This document shows positions 1 through 7,753 of a stretch of 56,642 nt of DNA, in pieces. The notes under the pieces are model-generated. The model did not search any database, was not told the DNA's origin, and saw only the letters and a list, made by a program, of their open reading frames with translations. Each line of letters begins with the position of its first letter. The first letter of the stretch is position 1. The position numbers were made by a program, and so were the translations under genes. The DNA comes from an uncultured Veillonella sp. (GTDB taxonomy: Bacteria; Bacillota; Negativicutes; Veillonellales; Veillonellaceae), in the NCBI GenBank assembly GCA_902478055.1, contig CABSJL010000008.1, positions 1 through 56,642 of the forward strand, read 5' to 3'.

Positions 1-153
1 CATTCAATGCCCTCTTTAGAGGGCCACCACTAGAGAAAGACCCTTATAGGGTCAGAGCAAACCACCCGTTCTACGGGTGGTTATGATTATTGTCTTTAGA
101 CTGGTTCGCGACGTAGTCGCGAATCATTAAACCACCCGCTATGCGGGTGCGGC
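1..153. mobile_element. Tandem palindromes resembling IS200/IS605 ends (no transposase)
   Basis: Five short perfect hairpins follow each other: 9-24 (GCCCTC stem), 39-53 (GACCCT stem), 60-82 (10-bp AACCACCCGT stem), 105-123 (8-bp TTCGCGAC stem) and 133-149 (7-bp CACCCGC stem). Subterminal hairpins of this CCACCC/GGGTGG kind are typical of IS200/IS605 ends, which are recognised as single-stranded hairpins by a Y1 transposase. No transposase reading frame lies in the window, so this is either the end of an element starting to the left or a remnant. The assignment is by resemblance only. Confidence 0.5.
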
Positions 154-167
154 AACGAAAGTTATAC

Positions 168-240
168 AAAAAAATCACCTTGCTTAAGTATAATGTAGGT
201 GTTCAAGCCGCATTATATGCAAAAGAAAGGTGATTTTTCT
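168..240 (+). repeat. Long imperfect inverted repeat upstream of dcw cluster
   Basis: The 12-bp arms AAAAATCACCTT (170-181) and AAGGTGATTTTT (227-238) are exact reverse complements, and the 45 bases between them are partly complementary too (TATAATG against CATTATA). This could fold into a roughly 70-nt hairpin. A TATAAT box lies at 189-194 inside it. It may be the transcribed leader of a lost IS200-type transposase gene, because the palindromes just upstream look like insertion-sequence ends. It might also be a free-standing miniature element. Confidence 0.5.
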
Positions 241-478
241 GTGGATTTGTGGTGATTGTCTTCCTATATACCGTTTGATTTAAGTGTTACAGAGCTTATA
301 GGGATATTGTGGTGGGGATTGGATACAGATAAAACTAAAATTTGGCACCTGGTGGTGGGGAGTGGTTTTTATGATTTAATTATTATTTAATTTCGAACAT
401 ATGTATCTAAGAAAAGAAGAGAAAAATAGAGATTATGAAAGAAAAATATAAAAAAGTGGGATAAAAATGGATTTTTTA
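241..478 (+). promoter_or_regulatory. Gene-free, GTGG-rich leader upstream of mraZ
   Basis: No credible gene is seen here. The stretch is AT-rich but carries many GTGG motifs, including two copies of a longer element, GGTGGGGATTGG at 311-322 and GGTGGGGAGTGG at 354-365. A third copy, GGTGGGGAATTG, lies in the mraZ promoter at 487-498. The 331-345 and 366-455 segments are plain A/T-rich sequence. The repeats are candidate extra MraZ sites. Confidence 0.45.
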
Positions 479-524
479 TTGTGATTGGTGGGGAATTGTG
501 GTAGAATTTACCATATAGTGGTGG
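479..524 (+). promoter_or_regulatory. mraZ/dcw promoter with candidate MraZ operator repeats
   Basis: TTGTGA (479-484) and TAGAAT (502-507) are separated by 17 bp, a good sigma-A type promoter. GTGG motifs sit at 488-491, 498-501 and 518-521, spaced by multiples of 10 bp, so they fall on one face of the helix and overlap the promoter. MraZ is known to repress its own operon by binding short G-rich direct repeats at about 10-bp spacing, so this is the probable autoregulatory operator. Binding itself is inferred. Confidence 0.6.
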
Positions 525-553
525 ATAAGGAATAGTAAAGGGCGGTGATACGT

Positions 554-985
554 ATGTTCATGGGAGAATATAATCACACCATTGATACAAAAGGGCGGAT
601 GATTATACCCGCGAAAATACGTGAACAACTAGGCGAAGTATGCATTGTTACTAAGGGCCTAGATAACTGCTTAGCTATTTACACCGAAGAAGCGTGGGAG
701 AAAATTTCTGCAGCTTTACAATCACAATCCTCCACTAAAGCTAGCGTACGTGCCTTAAAACGTTTTGTTTTTGGTAGTGCCGCTGAGCTTGAATATGATA
801 AACAAGGTCGTGTCCTCATTCCTGTACCACTACGTGAATATGCGAGCCTTGATAAACAGGCCGTTATTGTCGGTGCTGGGGATCACGTTGAAATTTGGAG
901 CCGCGAAAAATATGATTACTATGATGATCAAGTGGCTGAAAGTATGGAAGAACTTGTCGAAGGTCTAGAAGGGATTATGTTATAG
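554..985 (+). CDS. mraZ: Transcriptional regulator MraZ
   Basis: MraZ is a DNA-binding protein of the SpoVT/AbrB fold that forms a ring and usually represses the division and cell wall (dcw) operon it heads. The 143-residue product has the two family repeats with their DxxxR signatures, DTKGRMIIPAKIRE near residue 11 and DKQGRVLIPVPLRE near residue 81. The ATG at 554 is preferred over an in-frame GTG at 545 because GGCGGTGAT (541-549) is a near-perfect SD site for it. It is the first gene of the dcw cluster, and GTGG repeats in its promoter suggest autoregulation. Confidence 0.96.
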   Translation: MFMGEYNHTIDTKGRMIIPAKIREQLGEVCIVTKGLDNCLAIYTEEAWEKISAALQSQSSTKASVRALKRFVFGSAAELEYDKQGRVLIPVPLREYASLDKQAVIVGAGDHVEIWSREKYDYYDDQVAESMEELVEGLEGIML

Positions 986-994
986 GAGGCTATG

Positions 995-1927
995 ATGGAA
1001 TTTAATCATACCAGCGTACTTTTACGCGAAACGGTGGACTCCGTCGTAACTAATCCAAAAGGCATCTATGTGGACTGTACTCTGGGTGGTGCAGGACATG
1101 CCCATGCTGTGGGCGAGATGCTAGACCCAGAAGGCATGATTATAGGGTTGGATCAAGATGAAGATGCGTTGAGCGTAGCTCGACAGCGTTTATCTGATTT
1201 AACATGTCAGGTATTAACAATACCGACGAACTTTTCTAACTTAAAAGAGGCCCTCCATAATGAGGGTATCTATGAAGTAGATGGATTTATCTTTGATCTT
1301 GGCGTATCTAGCTATCAACTGGATACACCGGAGCGTGGCTTTTCATATATGAATGATGGCCCGCTCGATATGCGTATGGATAAGGACGCACCATTAACGG
1401 CAGAAGAGGTTGTTAATGAATATGATGCTGAAGCATTATTGCAAATTATCCGCGACTATGGTGAAGAGCGATGGGCTAAGCGCATTGTTGAATTTATCAT
1501 TAATGCACGTCAAGAAAAACGAATTACCACTACTGGTGAGTTAGTTAGAATTATTAAGCAAGCAATACCTGCGAAGGCGCGTCAAGATGGACCACATCCG
1601 GCAAAACGGACGTTCCAAGCCATTCGCATTGAAGTAAATAGAGAATTAGCTATCTTGCATGATAGTTTTGTAGATGCTGTATCCATGTTGAAACCAAAGG
1701 GGAAAATTGGGGTTATCACATTCCACTCCTTGGAAGATCGAATTACAAAACAAACTTTCAAAGAGTTGAGTACAGCATGTATATGTCCTCCAGAATTGCC
1801 AATGTGCGTTTGTAACCACAAGGCGGTTGTGAAGGCGAAGAATAAGGCTATAGAGCCGAGTGCAGGGGAGATTGAGGTTAATCCGAGGGCTAGAAGCGCA
1901 AAGTTACGCGTAGCCGTCAAGTTGTAG
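995..1927 (+). CDS. rsmH: 16S rRNA (cytosine(1402)-N(4))-methyltransferase
   Basis: RsmH (MraW) methylates N4 of C1402 in the decoding centre of 16S rRNA using SAM. The 310-residue product shows the SAM-binding loop VDCTLGGAGHA at residues 26-36, the family motif DLGVSS, and ITFHSLEDR in the C-terminal part, all typical. There are two tandem ATG codons, 992 and 995; 995 leaves five bases after AGGAGG (984-989) and is preferred, while 992 would leave only two. The SD site overlaps the mraZ stop, so the two genes are co-transcribed and probably translationally coupled, as in most dcw clusters. Confidence 0.96.
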   Translation: MEFNHTSVLLRETVDSVVTNPKGIYVDCTLGGAGHAHAVGEMLDPEGMIIGLDQDEDALSVARQRLSDLTCQVLTIPTNFSNLKEALHNEGIYEVDGFIFDLGVSSYQLDTPERGFSYMNDGPLDMRMDKDAPLTAEEVVNEYDAEALLQIIRDYGEERWAKRIVEFIINARQEKRITTTGELVRIIKQAIPAKARQDGPHPAKRTFQAIRIEVNRELAILHDSFVDAVSMLKPKGKIGVITFHSLEDRITKQTFKELSTACICPPELPMCVCNHKAVVKAKNKAIEPSAGEIEVNPRARSAKLRVAVKL

Positions 1928-1948
1928 AATTGGAAGGGGTTAGTGTTT

Positions 1949-2353
1949 ATGTTAGCGAGAAAGGCTGTTGTGGGCCAAGTTAAAAGCGATGTGTTGGTCG
2001 CTTCACAAGGGAGAAAACGTAGTGCAAATGTGGCTCTAGATTTGAGCCCTATGATGTGGCAGGTTGTATATGGTATTGCTGCATTGGTTGCATTTTTGCT
2101 TATCATGATGGTTATGAATGCGTACAGCACAAAATTAGGCTATGAAGTAGTTAAAACACAGCAAGCTGTAGTACAATTAACAAAAGATAATGATGCGTTG
2201 GATGTTGAAGTGGCTTCTTTGAAGTCTCCTGTTCGTATTCAACAAATCGCAGAACAACAACTAGGGATGGTTTTGCCTGATTCTTTTGTTTATAGTACAA
2301 AAAGCGCTGTTACTGAACGTACTGTACAAGAGAAACAGCAAATTATAGACTAG
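1949..2353 (+). CDS. ftsL: Cell division protein FtsL-like
   Basis: FtsL is a small bitopic septum protein that forms a complex with FtsQ/DivIB and FtsB/DivIC and activates the septal synthase. The 134-residue product has a basic cytoplasmic N-terminus, one membrane segment (about residues 37-59, VVYGIAALVAFLLIMMVM) and a following helical, probably coiled-coil, stretch, ending in a low-complexity tail. FtsL is poorly conserved in sequence; the call rests on topology, size and its position after rsmH. ATG 1949 is chosen over GTG 1943 because GGAAGGGG lies nine bases upstream. The next gene expected in many clusters, ftsI, is missing. Confidence 0.75.
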   Translation: MLARKAVVGQVKSDVLVASQGRKRSANVALDLSPMMWQVVYGIAALVAFLLIMMVMNAYSTKLGYEVVKTQQAVVQLTKDNDALDVEVASLKSPVRIQQIAEQQLGMVLPDSFVYSTKSAVTERTVQEKQQIID

Positions 2354-2358
2354 CAGGC

Positions 2359-2383
2359 AAAGCAGCTCGTATTGGGCTGCTTT
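2359..2383 (+). other. Intercistronic hairpin between ftsL and murE
   Basis: AAAGCAGC (2359-2366) pairs exactly with GCTGCTTT (2376-2383) around a nine-base loop, 26 bases before the murE start. There is no uninterrupted T-run (TTTCCTTTGC follows), so it looks more like an mRNA processing, stability or partial attenuation element than a full terminator. Confidence 0.5.
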
Positions 2384-2408
2384 CCTTTGCGTGTAAAGGA
2401 GATTGTAT

Positions 2409-3893
2409 ATGAAACAATTACAAGATATAGTAAAAACCTTGGAAACACCGCATGTAGAAGGTAATACAGCTGTTGAGGTGTTAGATATTACGGCTGATTC
2501 TCGTGCAGTAAAAGCAGGCAGCTTATTTATTGCATTAGATGGTGCCACTGTAGATGGTCATAATTATGTAAATAAAGCTGTTGAAGCTGGTGCTGTAGCA
2601 GTACTTGTATCTAAACCGGTAGAGGTATGTGGTGATGTTTGTGTTATCACTGTTGAAGATACACGTGCTGCCATGATGGCTTGCGTGCCATATTTCTTTG
2701 ACTATCCAGCCAATTCCATGCGCATGATTGGCGTTACTGGTACTAATGGTAAAACGACTACGAGCCATATGATTCGTCATATTTTGAAAGGTCAAGGCCA
2801 TAAAGTAGGCGTTATTGGTACCGTTCATATTATGATTGGTGATACATCCTATCCAATTCATAATACAACGCCTGATGTAGTAGATTTACAACATATTCTT
2901 CATCAAATGGTAGAAGAAGGTGTTACCCATTGTGTCATGGAAGTATCTTCCCATGCGTTAGCATTAGGTCGGGTTTCTGGTGTTGAATATGATACAGCAG
3001 TATTCACGAACTTAACACAAGATCATTTGGACTTTCACAAGACCTTTGAAAATTATTTGGCAGCTAAGTGTAAATTATTTGAACAAGTTAGCGCGCCGAA
3101 CCAAACTAAATCTGGTAAAGGGGCTATCATCAATATCGATGACGAGTATGGTCATCGTGTAATTGAAAAAACAACGGCGCCTATCATTACGTACAGTATT
3201 GATGGTAAAGGGTCGTTAAATGCTCATGATGTTGAAATGACGCCTAAATCTAGCCGTTATACTGTATCCTATGATGGCAATGACTATACAGTGGCTATGA
3301 ATACAACTGGTTTGTTTAATGTATATAATACATTGGCTGCTATTGGCGCTTGTTTATTAGAAGGTATCTCCATGGAAGATATCGATAAGGCGTTGAAAAC
3401 ATTTAGCGCTGTGCCTGGCCGTTTTGAGCTTATTGAAGAAGGTCAACCATTTGCAGTTGTTGTAGACTATGCACATACACCAGATGGGTTAGAAAATATT
3501 TTGCAAACTGCAAAGGCTATTCAAGAAAATCGCATTATTGTAGTCTTTGGTTGTGGTGGTGACCGGGATGCTACAAAACGTCCTATCATGGGGCGTATTG
3601 CTGCAGAATATGGCGATGTAGTATATGTTACATCTGACAATCCTCGCACAGAAGATCCTGTGAAAATTGTGAAAGATGTAGAGGTAGGCGTTAAAGAAGG
3701 CCTTCGTGAAGGCTCTCACTATGAAGTTATCGTTGATCGTCGGGAAGCGATTCAACATGCAATACAAAATGCAAAACCTGGGGATATTGTACTAATTGCA
3801 GGTAAGGGGCATGAGGATTACCAAATCTTAAAGGATAAAACGATTCATTTCGATGATCGTGAAGAGGCGCGAGCAGCCCTCAAGGAGATCTAA
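2409..3893 (+). CDS. murE: UDP-MurNAc-tripeptide synthetase, meso-diaminopimelate type
   Basis: MurE adds the third amino acid to UDP-MurNAc-L-Ala-D-Glu in the cytoplasm. The 494-residue product has the Mur ligase layout: N-terminal UDP-substrate domain, central ATPase domain with GVTGTNGKTTTS (around residue 105), MEVSSHAL, the AxKxxLF region that holds the carbamylated lysine, and a C-terminal domain with TSDNPRTEDP. The DNPR motif is the one associated with meso-diaminopimelate specificity rather than lysine, which fits Negativicutes murein. The start ATG 2409 has AAAGGAG seven bases upstream; an upstream TTG at 2403 is less likely. MurF follows after one base. Confidence 0.96.
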   Translation: MKQLQDIVKTLETPHVEGNTAVEVLDITADSRAVKAGSLFIALDGATVDGHNYVNKAVEAGAVAVLVSKPVEVCGDVCVITVEDTRAAMMACVPYFFDYPANSMRMIGVTGTNGKTTTSHMIRHILKGQGHKVGVIGTVHIMIGDTSYPIHNTTPDVVDLQHILHQMVEEGVTHCVMEVSSHALALGRVSGVEYDTAVFTNLTQDHLDFHKTFENYLAAKCKLFEQVSAPNQTKSGKGAIINIDDEYGHRVIEKTTAPIITYSIDGKGSLNAHDVEMTPKSSRYTVSYDGNDYTVAMNTTGLFNVYNTLAAIGACLLEGISMEDIDKALKTFSAVPGRFELIEEGQPFAVVVDYAHTPDGLENILQTAKAIQENRIIVVFGCGGDRDATKRPIMGRIAAEYGDVVYVTSDNPRTEDPVKIVKDVEVGVKEGLREGSHYEVIVDRREAIQHAIQNAKPGDIVLIAGKGHEDYQILKDKTIHFDDREEARAALKEI

Positions 3894-3894
3894 T

Positions 3895-5253
3895 ATGGCA
3901 GAATTTACATTGTCTCAAGTGGTAGAAGCCACACAAGGGACGAGTGCACATACCGACAATATTAAGTTTTTAGATGTATCTACTGATACAAGAACGATTG
4001 AATCAGGCTTTTTATTTGTAGCCTTAAAAGGCGATACCTTTGATGGTCATGATTTTATTAATACAGCTATCGAAAAGGGTGCTACTGGTGCAATCGTAGA
4101 AAAAGGCCGTGCAGTGGACGGCATCGTATGCATTGAAGTAGATAATACATTGGTAGCGTATCAAAATTTAGCACGTTACCATCGTCGTCGATTTGATATT
4201 CCTGTAGTCGCTATTACTGGTTCTTCTGGTAAGACTACAACAAAGGAAATGGTAGCTGCTGTACTCGGCACCGAATTTAATGTTTTGAAAACTGAGAAAA
4301 ACTTTAACAATGAAATTGGTTTGCCAAAAACATTGTTGCGTTTAACTGCAGAACATCAAGCTTGTGTTGTTGAAATGGGCATGCGTGGCCTTGGTCAAAT
4401 CGAGGAGCTTGCGTTGATTGCAGAACCAACTATGGGTATTATTACCAATGTTGGTACTAGCCATATTGAGCTATTAGGCTCTCGTGAAGCCATCGCACAA
4501 GCTAAAGGTGAGTTAATTCGTTGCTTGCCTGAAAATAGTGTGGCTATTCTCAATGAAGATGATCCATATGTTAAAGCTATGGATAGTCTTGCCAAAGGTA
4601 AAACGATTACCTATGGTATCGAACGTAATGCCACATGTATTGGCAGTCATTTGCGTTATAAAAAAGATGGTATTAAATTTACATGCAAATGTTATGACGA
4701 AGTATTTGATATCTTCTTGCCTATGATTGGTGAACACAATGTATATGACGCATTGGCAGCAATTGTAGCTGGTCGTGTGCTAGGCATTAAGTCCAATACG
4801 ATTCGCAAGGGCTTAAGTGAATTTACAGGCACTCCTATGCGCCAAGAAATCGTACCATTTGAAGATATTGTTATCTTAAATGACGCGTATAATGCAAATC
4901 CTTCTTCTATGGCTGAAGCGATAAAAGCTTTGGGGCAGCTAGAAGGTAAACGTAAAATTGCTATGCTTGGTGATATGCTTGAACTTGGTGATTATACTGA
5001 ACAAGCACATCGTGAAATTGGTCAATTACTTGCTGAAGAAGGTTATAGTGTTGTCTTCACATTCGGTGATGCTGCTGCCTTTATAGCTAAAGAAGCTAAA
5101 AAAGCAGGCTTAACTACATTCCGTTGTAATAGCCATTTGGAAATGGCCAATGCATATAGTGATATTCGTGAAAAAGGGGATGTTATCCTAGTCAAAGGCT
5201 CCCGTGGTTTGCGGATGGAACGAGTTGTTGAAGAATTGAAAGATCGTGAATAA
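3895..5253 (+). CDS. murF: UDP-MurNAc-tripeptide:D-Ala-D-Ala ligase MurF
   Basis: MurF attaches D-alanyl-D-alanine to the UDP-MurNAc-tripeptide, completing the cytoplasmic pentapeptide precursor. The 452-residue product has the ATP-binding loop AITGSSGKTTTKEM, EKNFNNEIGLP, and the C-terminal NDAYNANPSSM motif typical of MurF. The start ATG 3895 lies one base after the murE stop with AAGGAG seven bases upstream (inside murE); the longer in-frame extension back to 3853 lacks family support. It works directly downstream of MurE and of the Ddl encoded further along the cluster. Confidence 0.96.
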   Translation: MAEFTLSQVVEATQGTSAHTDNIKFLDVSTDTRTIESGFLFVALKGDTFDGHDFINTAIEKGATGAIVEKGRAVDGIVCIEVDNTLVAYQNLARYHRRRFDIPVVAITGSSGKTTTKEMVAAVLGTEFNVLKTEKNFNNEIGLPKTLLRLTAEHQACVVEMGMRGLGQIEELALIAEPTMGIITNVGTSHIELLGSREAIAQAKGELIRCLPENSVAILNEDDPYVKAMDSLAKGKTITYGIERNATCIGSHLRYKKDGIKFTCKCYDEVFDIFLPMIGEHNVYDALAAIVAGRVLGIKSNTIRKGLSEFTGTPMRQEIVPFEDIVILNDAYNANPSSMAEAIKALGQLEGKRKIAMLGDMLELGDYTEQAHREIGQLLAEEGYSVVFTFGDAAAFIAKEAKKAGLTTFRCNSHLEMANAYSDIREKGDVILVKGSRGLRMERVVEELKDRE

Positions 5254-5259
5254 AAGGTT

Positions 5260-5281
5260 ACGGCTAGTTATATCTAGCCGT
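5260..5281 (+). other. Intercistronic hairpin between murF and mraY
   Basis: ACGGCTAG (5260-5267) pairs exactly with CTAGCCGT (5274-5281) around the six-base loop TTATAT, just after the murF stop. The downstream sequence (CATCTGTTTATT) has only a weak T-run. It may be an attenuator or RNA-processing site inside the operon. Confidence 0.5.
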
Positions 5282-5311
5282 CATCTGTTTATTAATGAGT
5301 AGAGGATTCGT

Positions 5312-6298
5312 ATGATATATCACATTCTATTAGCCTTCGTAGTAACCTTTATTATTACGGTAGTGCTAGGTAAATTTGCTATTCCTATGTTGCGTTCTTT
5401 GCACGCACAACAAAGTATTCGTGAAGAAGGTCCAGAAAGTCATCAAGCGAAAGCTGGTACACCAACAATGGGTGGCGCTTTTATGATGGTAGCCCTCGTC
5501 ATTGGGGTTGCTTTATTTGCACCGTGGAATGTGGGTACTGGTATGTTATTATTCCTAACATTAGGTCATTGTTTATTGGGCTTTTTTGATGATTTTGTAA
5601 AAGCTGTAAAAAAACGTAATCTTGGTTTGACAGCTAAGCAAAAATTACTAGGTCAATTTATTTTGGCTGCCATATTCTGTTACTGTATTACTGAAATTAT
5701 GGTTATTCCTACCACATTGTGGATTCCTGTAGCAGATATTCACCTTCAATTAGGTTGGGCTTATTATGTATTGGCATTTTTAATTATCGTAGGTGCTACG
5801 AATGCTGTAAATCTTACAGATGGTCTTGATGGTTTAGCTAGTGGTACATCTGCTGTAGCTGCCATTGCCTTCTCCGTTATCGGCCTTATGGCTGCATCCA
5901 CAACAAATTCTATTGGCGCTGAAAGTGTTGCTTACTATGGTGCCATTGTAGCCGCTGTATGCCTTGGTTTCTTAGTATACAATGTAAACCCTGCAAAAGT
6001 ATTTATGGGGGATACAGGTTCTTTAGCATTAGGTGGCGCTTTTGCAGCGATGGCGATTCTTACAAAAACAGAGTTGTTACTCGTTGTAATTGGCGGTATT
6101 TTTGTTATGGAAGCGTTATCCGTTATTATTCAAGTTATTTCCTTTAAAACTCGTGGTGTACGAGTGTTTAAAATGAGCCCTATTCACCATCATTTTGAGT
6201 TGTCTGGTTGGGCTGAACAAACTGTTGTTAATCGCTTCTGGTTTGGTGGTGCTGTATTAGCTGTTATTGGTGTCATTTTAGCGACTATAACTTTGTAA
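5312..6298 (+). CDS. mraY: Phospho-N-acetylmuramoyl-pentapeptide transferase MraY
   Basis: MraY transfers phospho-MurNAc-pentapeptide from UDP to undecaprenyl phosphate, making lipid I at the inner face of the cytoplasmic membrane. The 328-residue polytopic protein (about ten hydrophobic segments) shows the conserved cytoplasmic motifs: GFFDDFVK near residue 90, NAVNLTDGLDGLASG, FMGDTGSLALGG, and the histidine motif SPIHHHFE near the C-terminus. The acidic residues in the first three motifs bind magnesium. Length is normal for the family. It is the first membrane step after MurF in the pathway. Confidence 0.97.
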   Translation: MIYHILLAFVVTFIITVVLGKFAIPMLRSLHAQQSIREEGPESHQAKAGTPTMGGAFMMVALVIGVALFAPWNVGTGMLLFLTLGHCLLGFFDDFVKAVKKRNLGLTAKQKLLGQFILAAIFCYCITEIMVIPTTLWIPVADIHLQLGWAYYVLAFLIIVGATNAVNLTDGLDGLASGTSAVAAIAFSVIGLMAASTTNSIGAESVAYYGAIVAAVCLGFLVYNVNPAKVFMGDTGSLALGGAFAAMAILTKTELLLVVIGGIFVMEALSVIIQVISFKTRGVRVFKMSPIHHHFELSGWAEQTVVNRFWFGGAVLAVIGVILATITL

Positions 6299-6306
6299 GA
6301 TAATAC

Positions 6307-6335
6307 TTAACGGAAGCCGCAAATAATGGTATGCT
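6307..6335 (+). promoter_or_regulatory. Possible weak internal promoter before murD
   Basis: TTAACG (6307-6312) and TATGCT (6330-6335), four of six consensus matches each, are 17 bp apart in the 84-base gap before murD. This is the only large gap in this half of the cluster. It is weak on sequence alone. Confidence 0.28.
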
Positions 6336-6382
6336 TATAAGATAGGAATACATTATTTTTGTTGATAATTTAGGTGATACAG

Positions 6383-7753
6383 ATGGAATACGGAGACAAA
6401 CATATACTTGTTCTGGGCGCTGGTGCCAGCGGTATAGGCGCATCTTGGGTGTTAGCTCAAGTTGGGGCCCATGTAGTGTTAAATGATTATAAGCCTGTTA
6501 CACTGCCTGCAGATGAGGAAAAAAGACTAGTATCAGCGGGTGTGGAGATTATTACAGGTCTACAAGACGAATCCTTGCTTGATGGCGTGGATCGTATTGT
6601 TATTTCTCCAGGTATTTCTTTAGATATTCCCATTGTAAAAGCTGCTCAAGCGCGTGGTATTGATGTAGTTAGTGAAGTTGAAGTAGCTTATGAATTATCT
6701 AAATCTCCAATTGTAGCCGTTACTGGTACAAATGGTAAGACTACTACTACTACATTATTAACTAAGGTATTGGAAGGATCTGGAAAACCAGTTCGCGTTG
6801 GTGGTAACATTGGAGATTCCCTCAGTGAAGTTGCCTATTCCATGCCAGCAGATGGTTTTTTGGTAGCTGAACTATCTAGCTATCAACTAGAAACAATTAA
6901 GCATTTTAGACCGATTGGTGCTATTATGCTCAATATTACACCAGATCATTTAGCTCGTCACAAGACGATGGAAAATTATATTGCTGCAAAGGAACGAATC
7001 TTTGAAAATCAATTAAGTACAGATTTTATGGTGCTTAATATTGATGATCCAATTGTGGCAGATATGGAACATCGTGTGCCTAGCTATATCCTTAAAATTA
7101 GTCAACATCAAGTGGTACCAAATGGTGCTTACTATGATAAAGGGCAATGTTATGTAACAAAGGATGGTAAGGCAACGCCTGTTATTGGAAGCGATGATAT
7201 CCATATTCCAGGTAGTCATAATATTGAAAATATTTTAACTGTTGTCGCTTTAACCTATGCGTTAGGTGTGCCCGTAGAAACTATCCATCGCATTATTAGC
7301 GAGTTCCATGGTGTTGAACATCGATTAGAACGAGTTAAAACGATTGATGGCGTTACATTCTATAATGACTCTAAAGCTACTAATGTTGACTCTGTTGTAA
7401 AAGCATTAGAATCCTTTGATCAATCAGTTATTTTATTAGCTGGTGGTCATGATAAAATGACTCCATTAGAAGATTTTATGCAGCTTGTTAAAGATCATAC
7501 AAAAGCTGTCATCTTTATGGGTGAAGCGGCGGACCGATTTGAAGCTGCTGCAAAAGAGGCTGGTGTTCAGCCTATTTACAGAGCTTCATCTATGAAAGAT
7601 GCTGTTGAACAAGGTTATAAATTGGCTAACCAAGGTGATATTGTATTATTATCACCAGCATGTTCAAGCTTTGATTGGTACAGCTGTTTTGAAGAACGTG
7701 GCGATGATTTTAAAAATTGTGTTCATATGTTGCAAGAAGGGAGACACCATTAA
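6383..7753 (+). CDS. murD: UDP-N-acetylmuramoyl-L-alanine:D-glutamate ligase MurD
   Basis: MurD adds D-glutamate to UDP-MurNAc-L-alanine in the cytoplasm. The 456-residue product starts with a Rossmann-type nucleotide domain (LVLGAGASGIGASW), followed by the ATPase loop TGTNGKTTTTTLL, the ITPDHLARH motif and the C-terminal domain with FYNDSKATN. ATG 6383 is preferred, with TAGGTGAT just upstream matching the extended SD; an in-frame GTG at 6374 is the alternative. Its stop overlaps the murG start (TAATG), indicating translational coupling. The gene usually found between murD and murG, ftsW, is absent. Confidence 0.96.
   Translation: MEYGDKHILVLGAGASGIGASWVLAQVGAHVVLNDYKPVTLPADEEKRLVSAGVEIITGLQDESLLDGVDRIVISPGISLDIPIVKAAQARGIDVVSEVEVAYELSKSPIVAVTGTNGKTTTTTLLTKVLEGSGKPVRVGGNIGDSLSEVAYSMPADGFLVAELSSYQLETIKHFRPIGAIMLNITPDHLARHKTMENYIAAKERIFENQLSTDFMVLNIDDPIVADMEHRVPSYILKISQHQVVPNGAYYDKGQCYVTKDGKATPVIGSDDIHIPGSHNIENILTVVALTYALGVPVETIHRIISEFHGVEHRLERVKTIDGVTFYNDSKATNVDSVVKALESFDQSVILLAGGHDKMTPLEDFMQLVKDHTKAVIFMGEAADRFEAAAKEAGVQPIYRASSMKDAVEQGYKLANQGDIVLLSPACSSFDWYSCFEERGDDFKNCVHMLQEGRHH

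Noticed and set aside
1582..2130. A 182-codon minus-strand open frame
   Set aside because: It is a shadow of rsmH and ftsL, with low-quality composition and no ribosome site.
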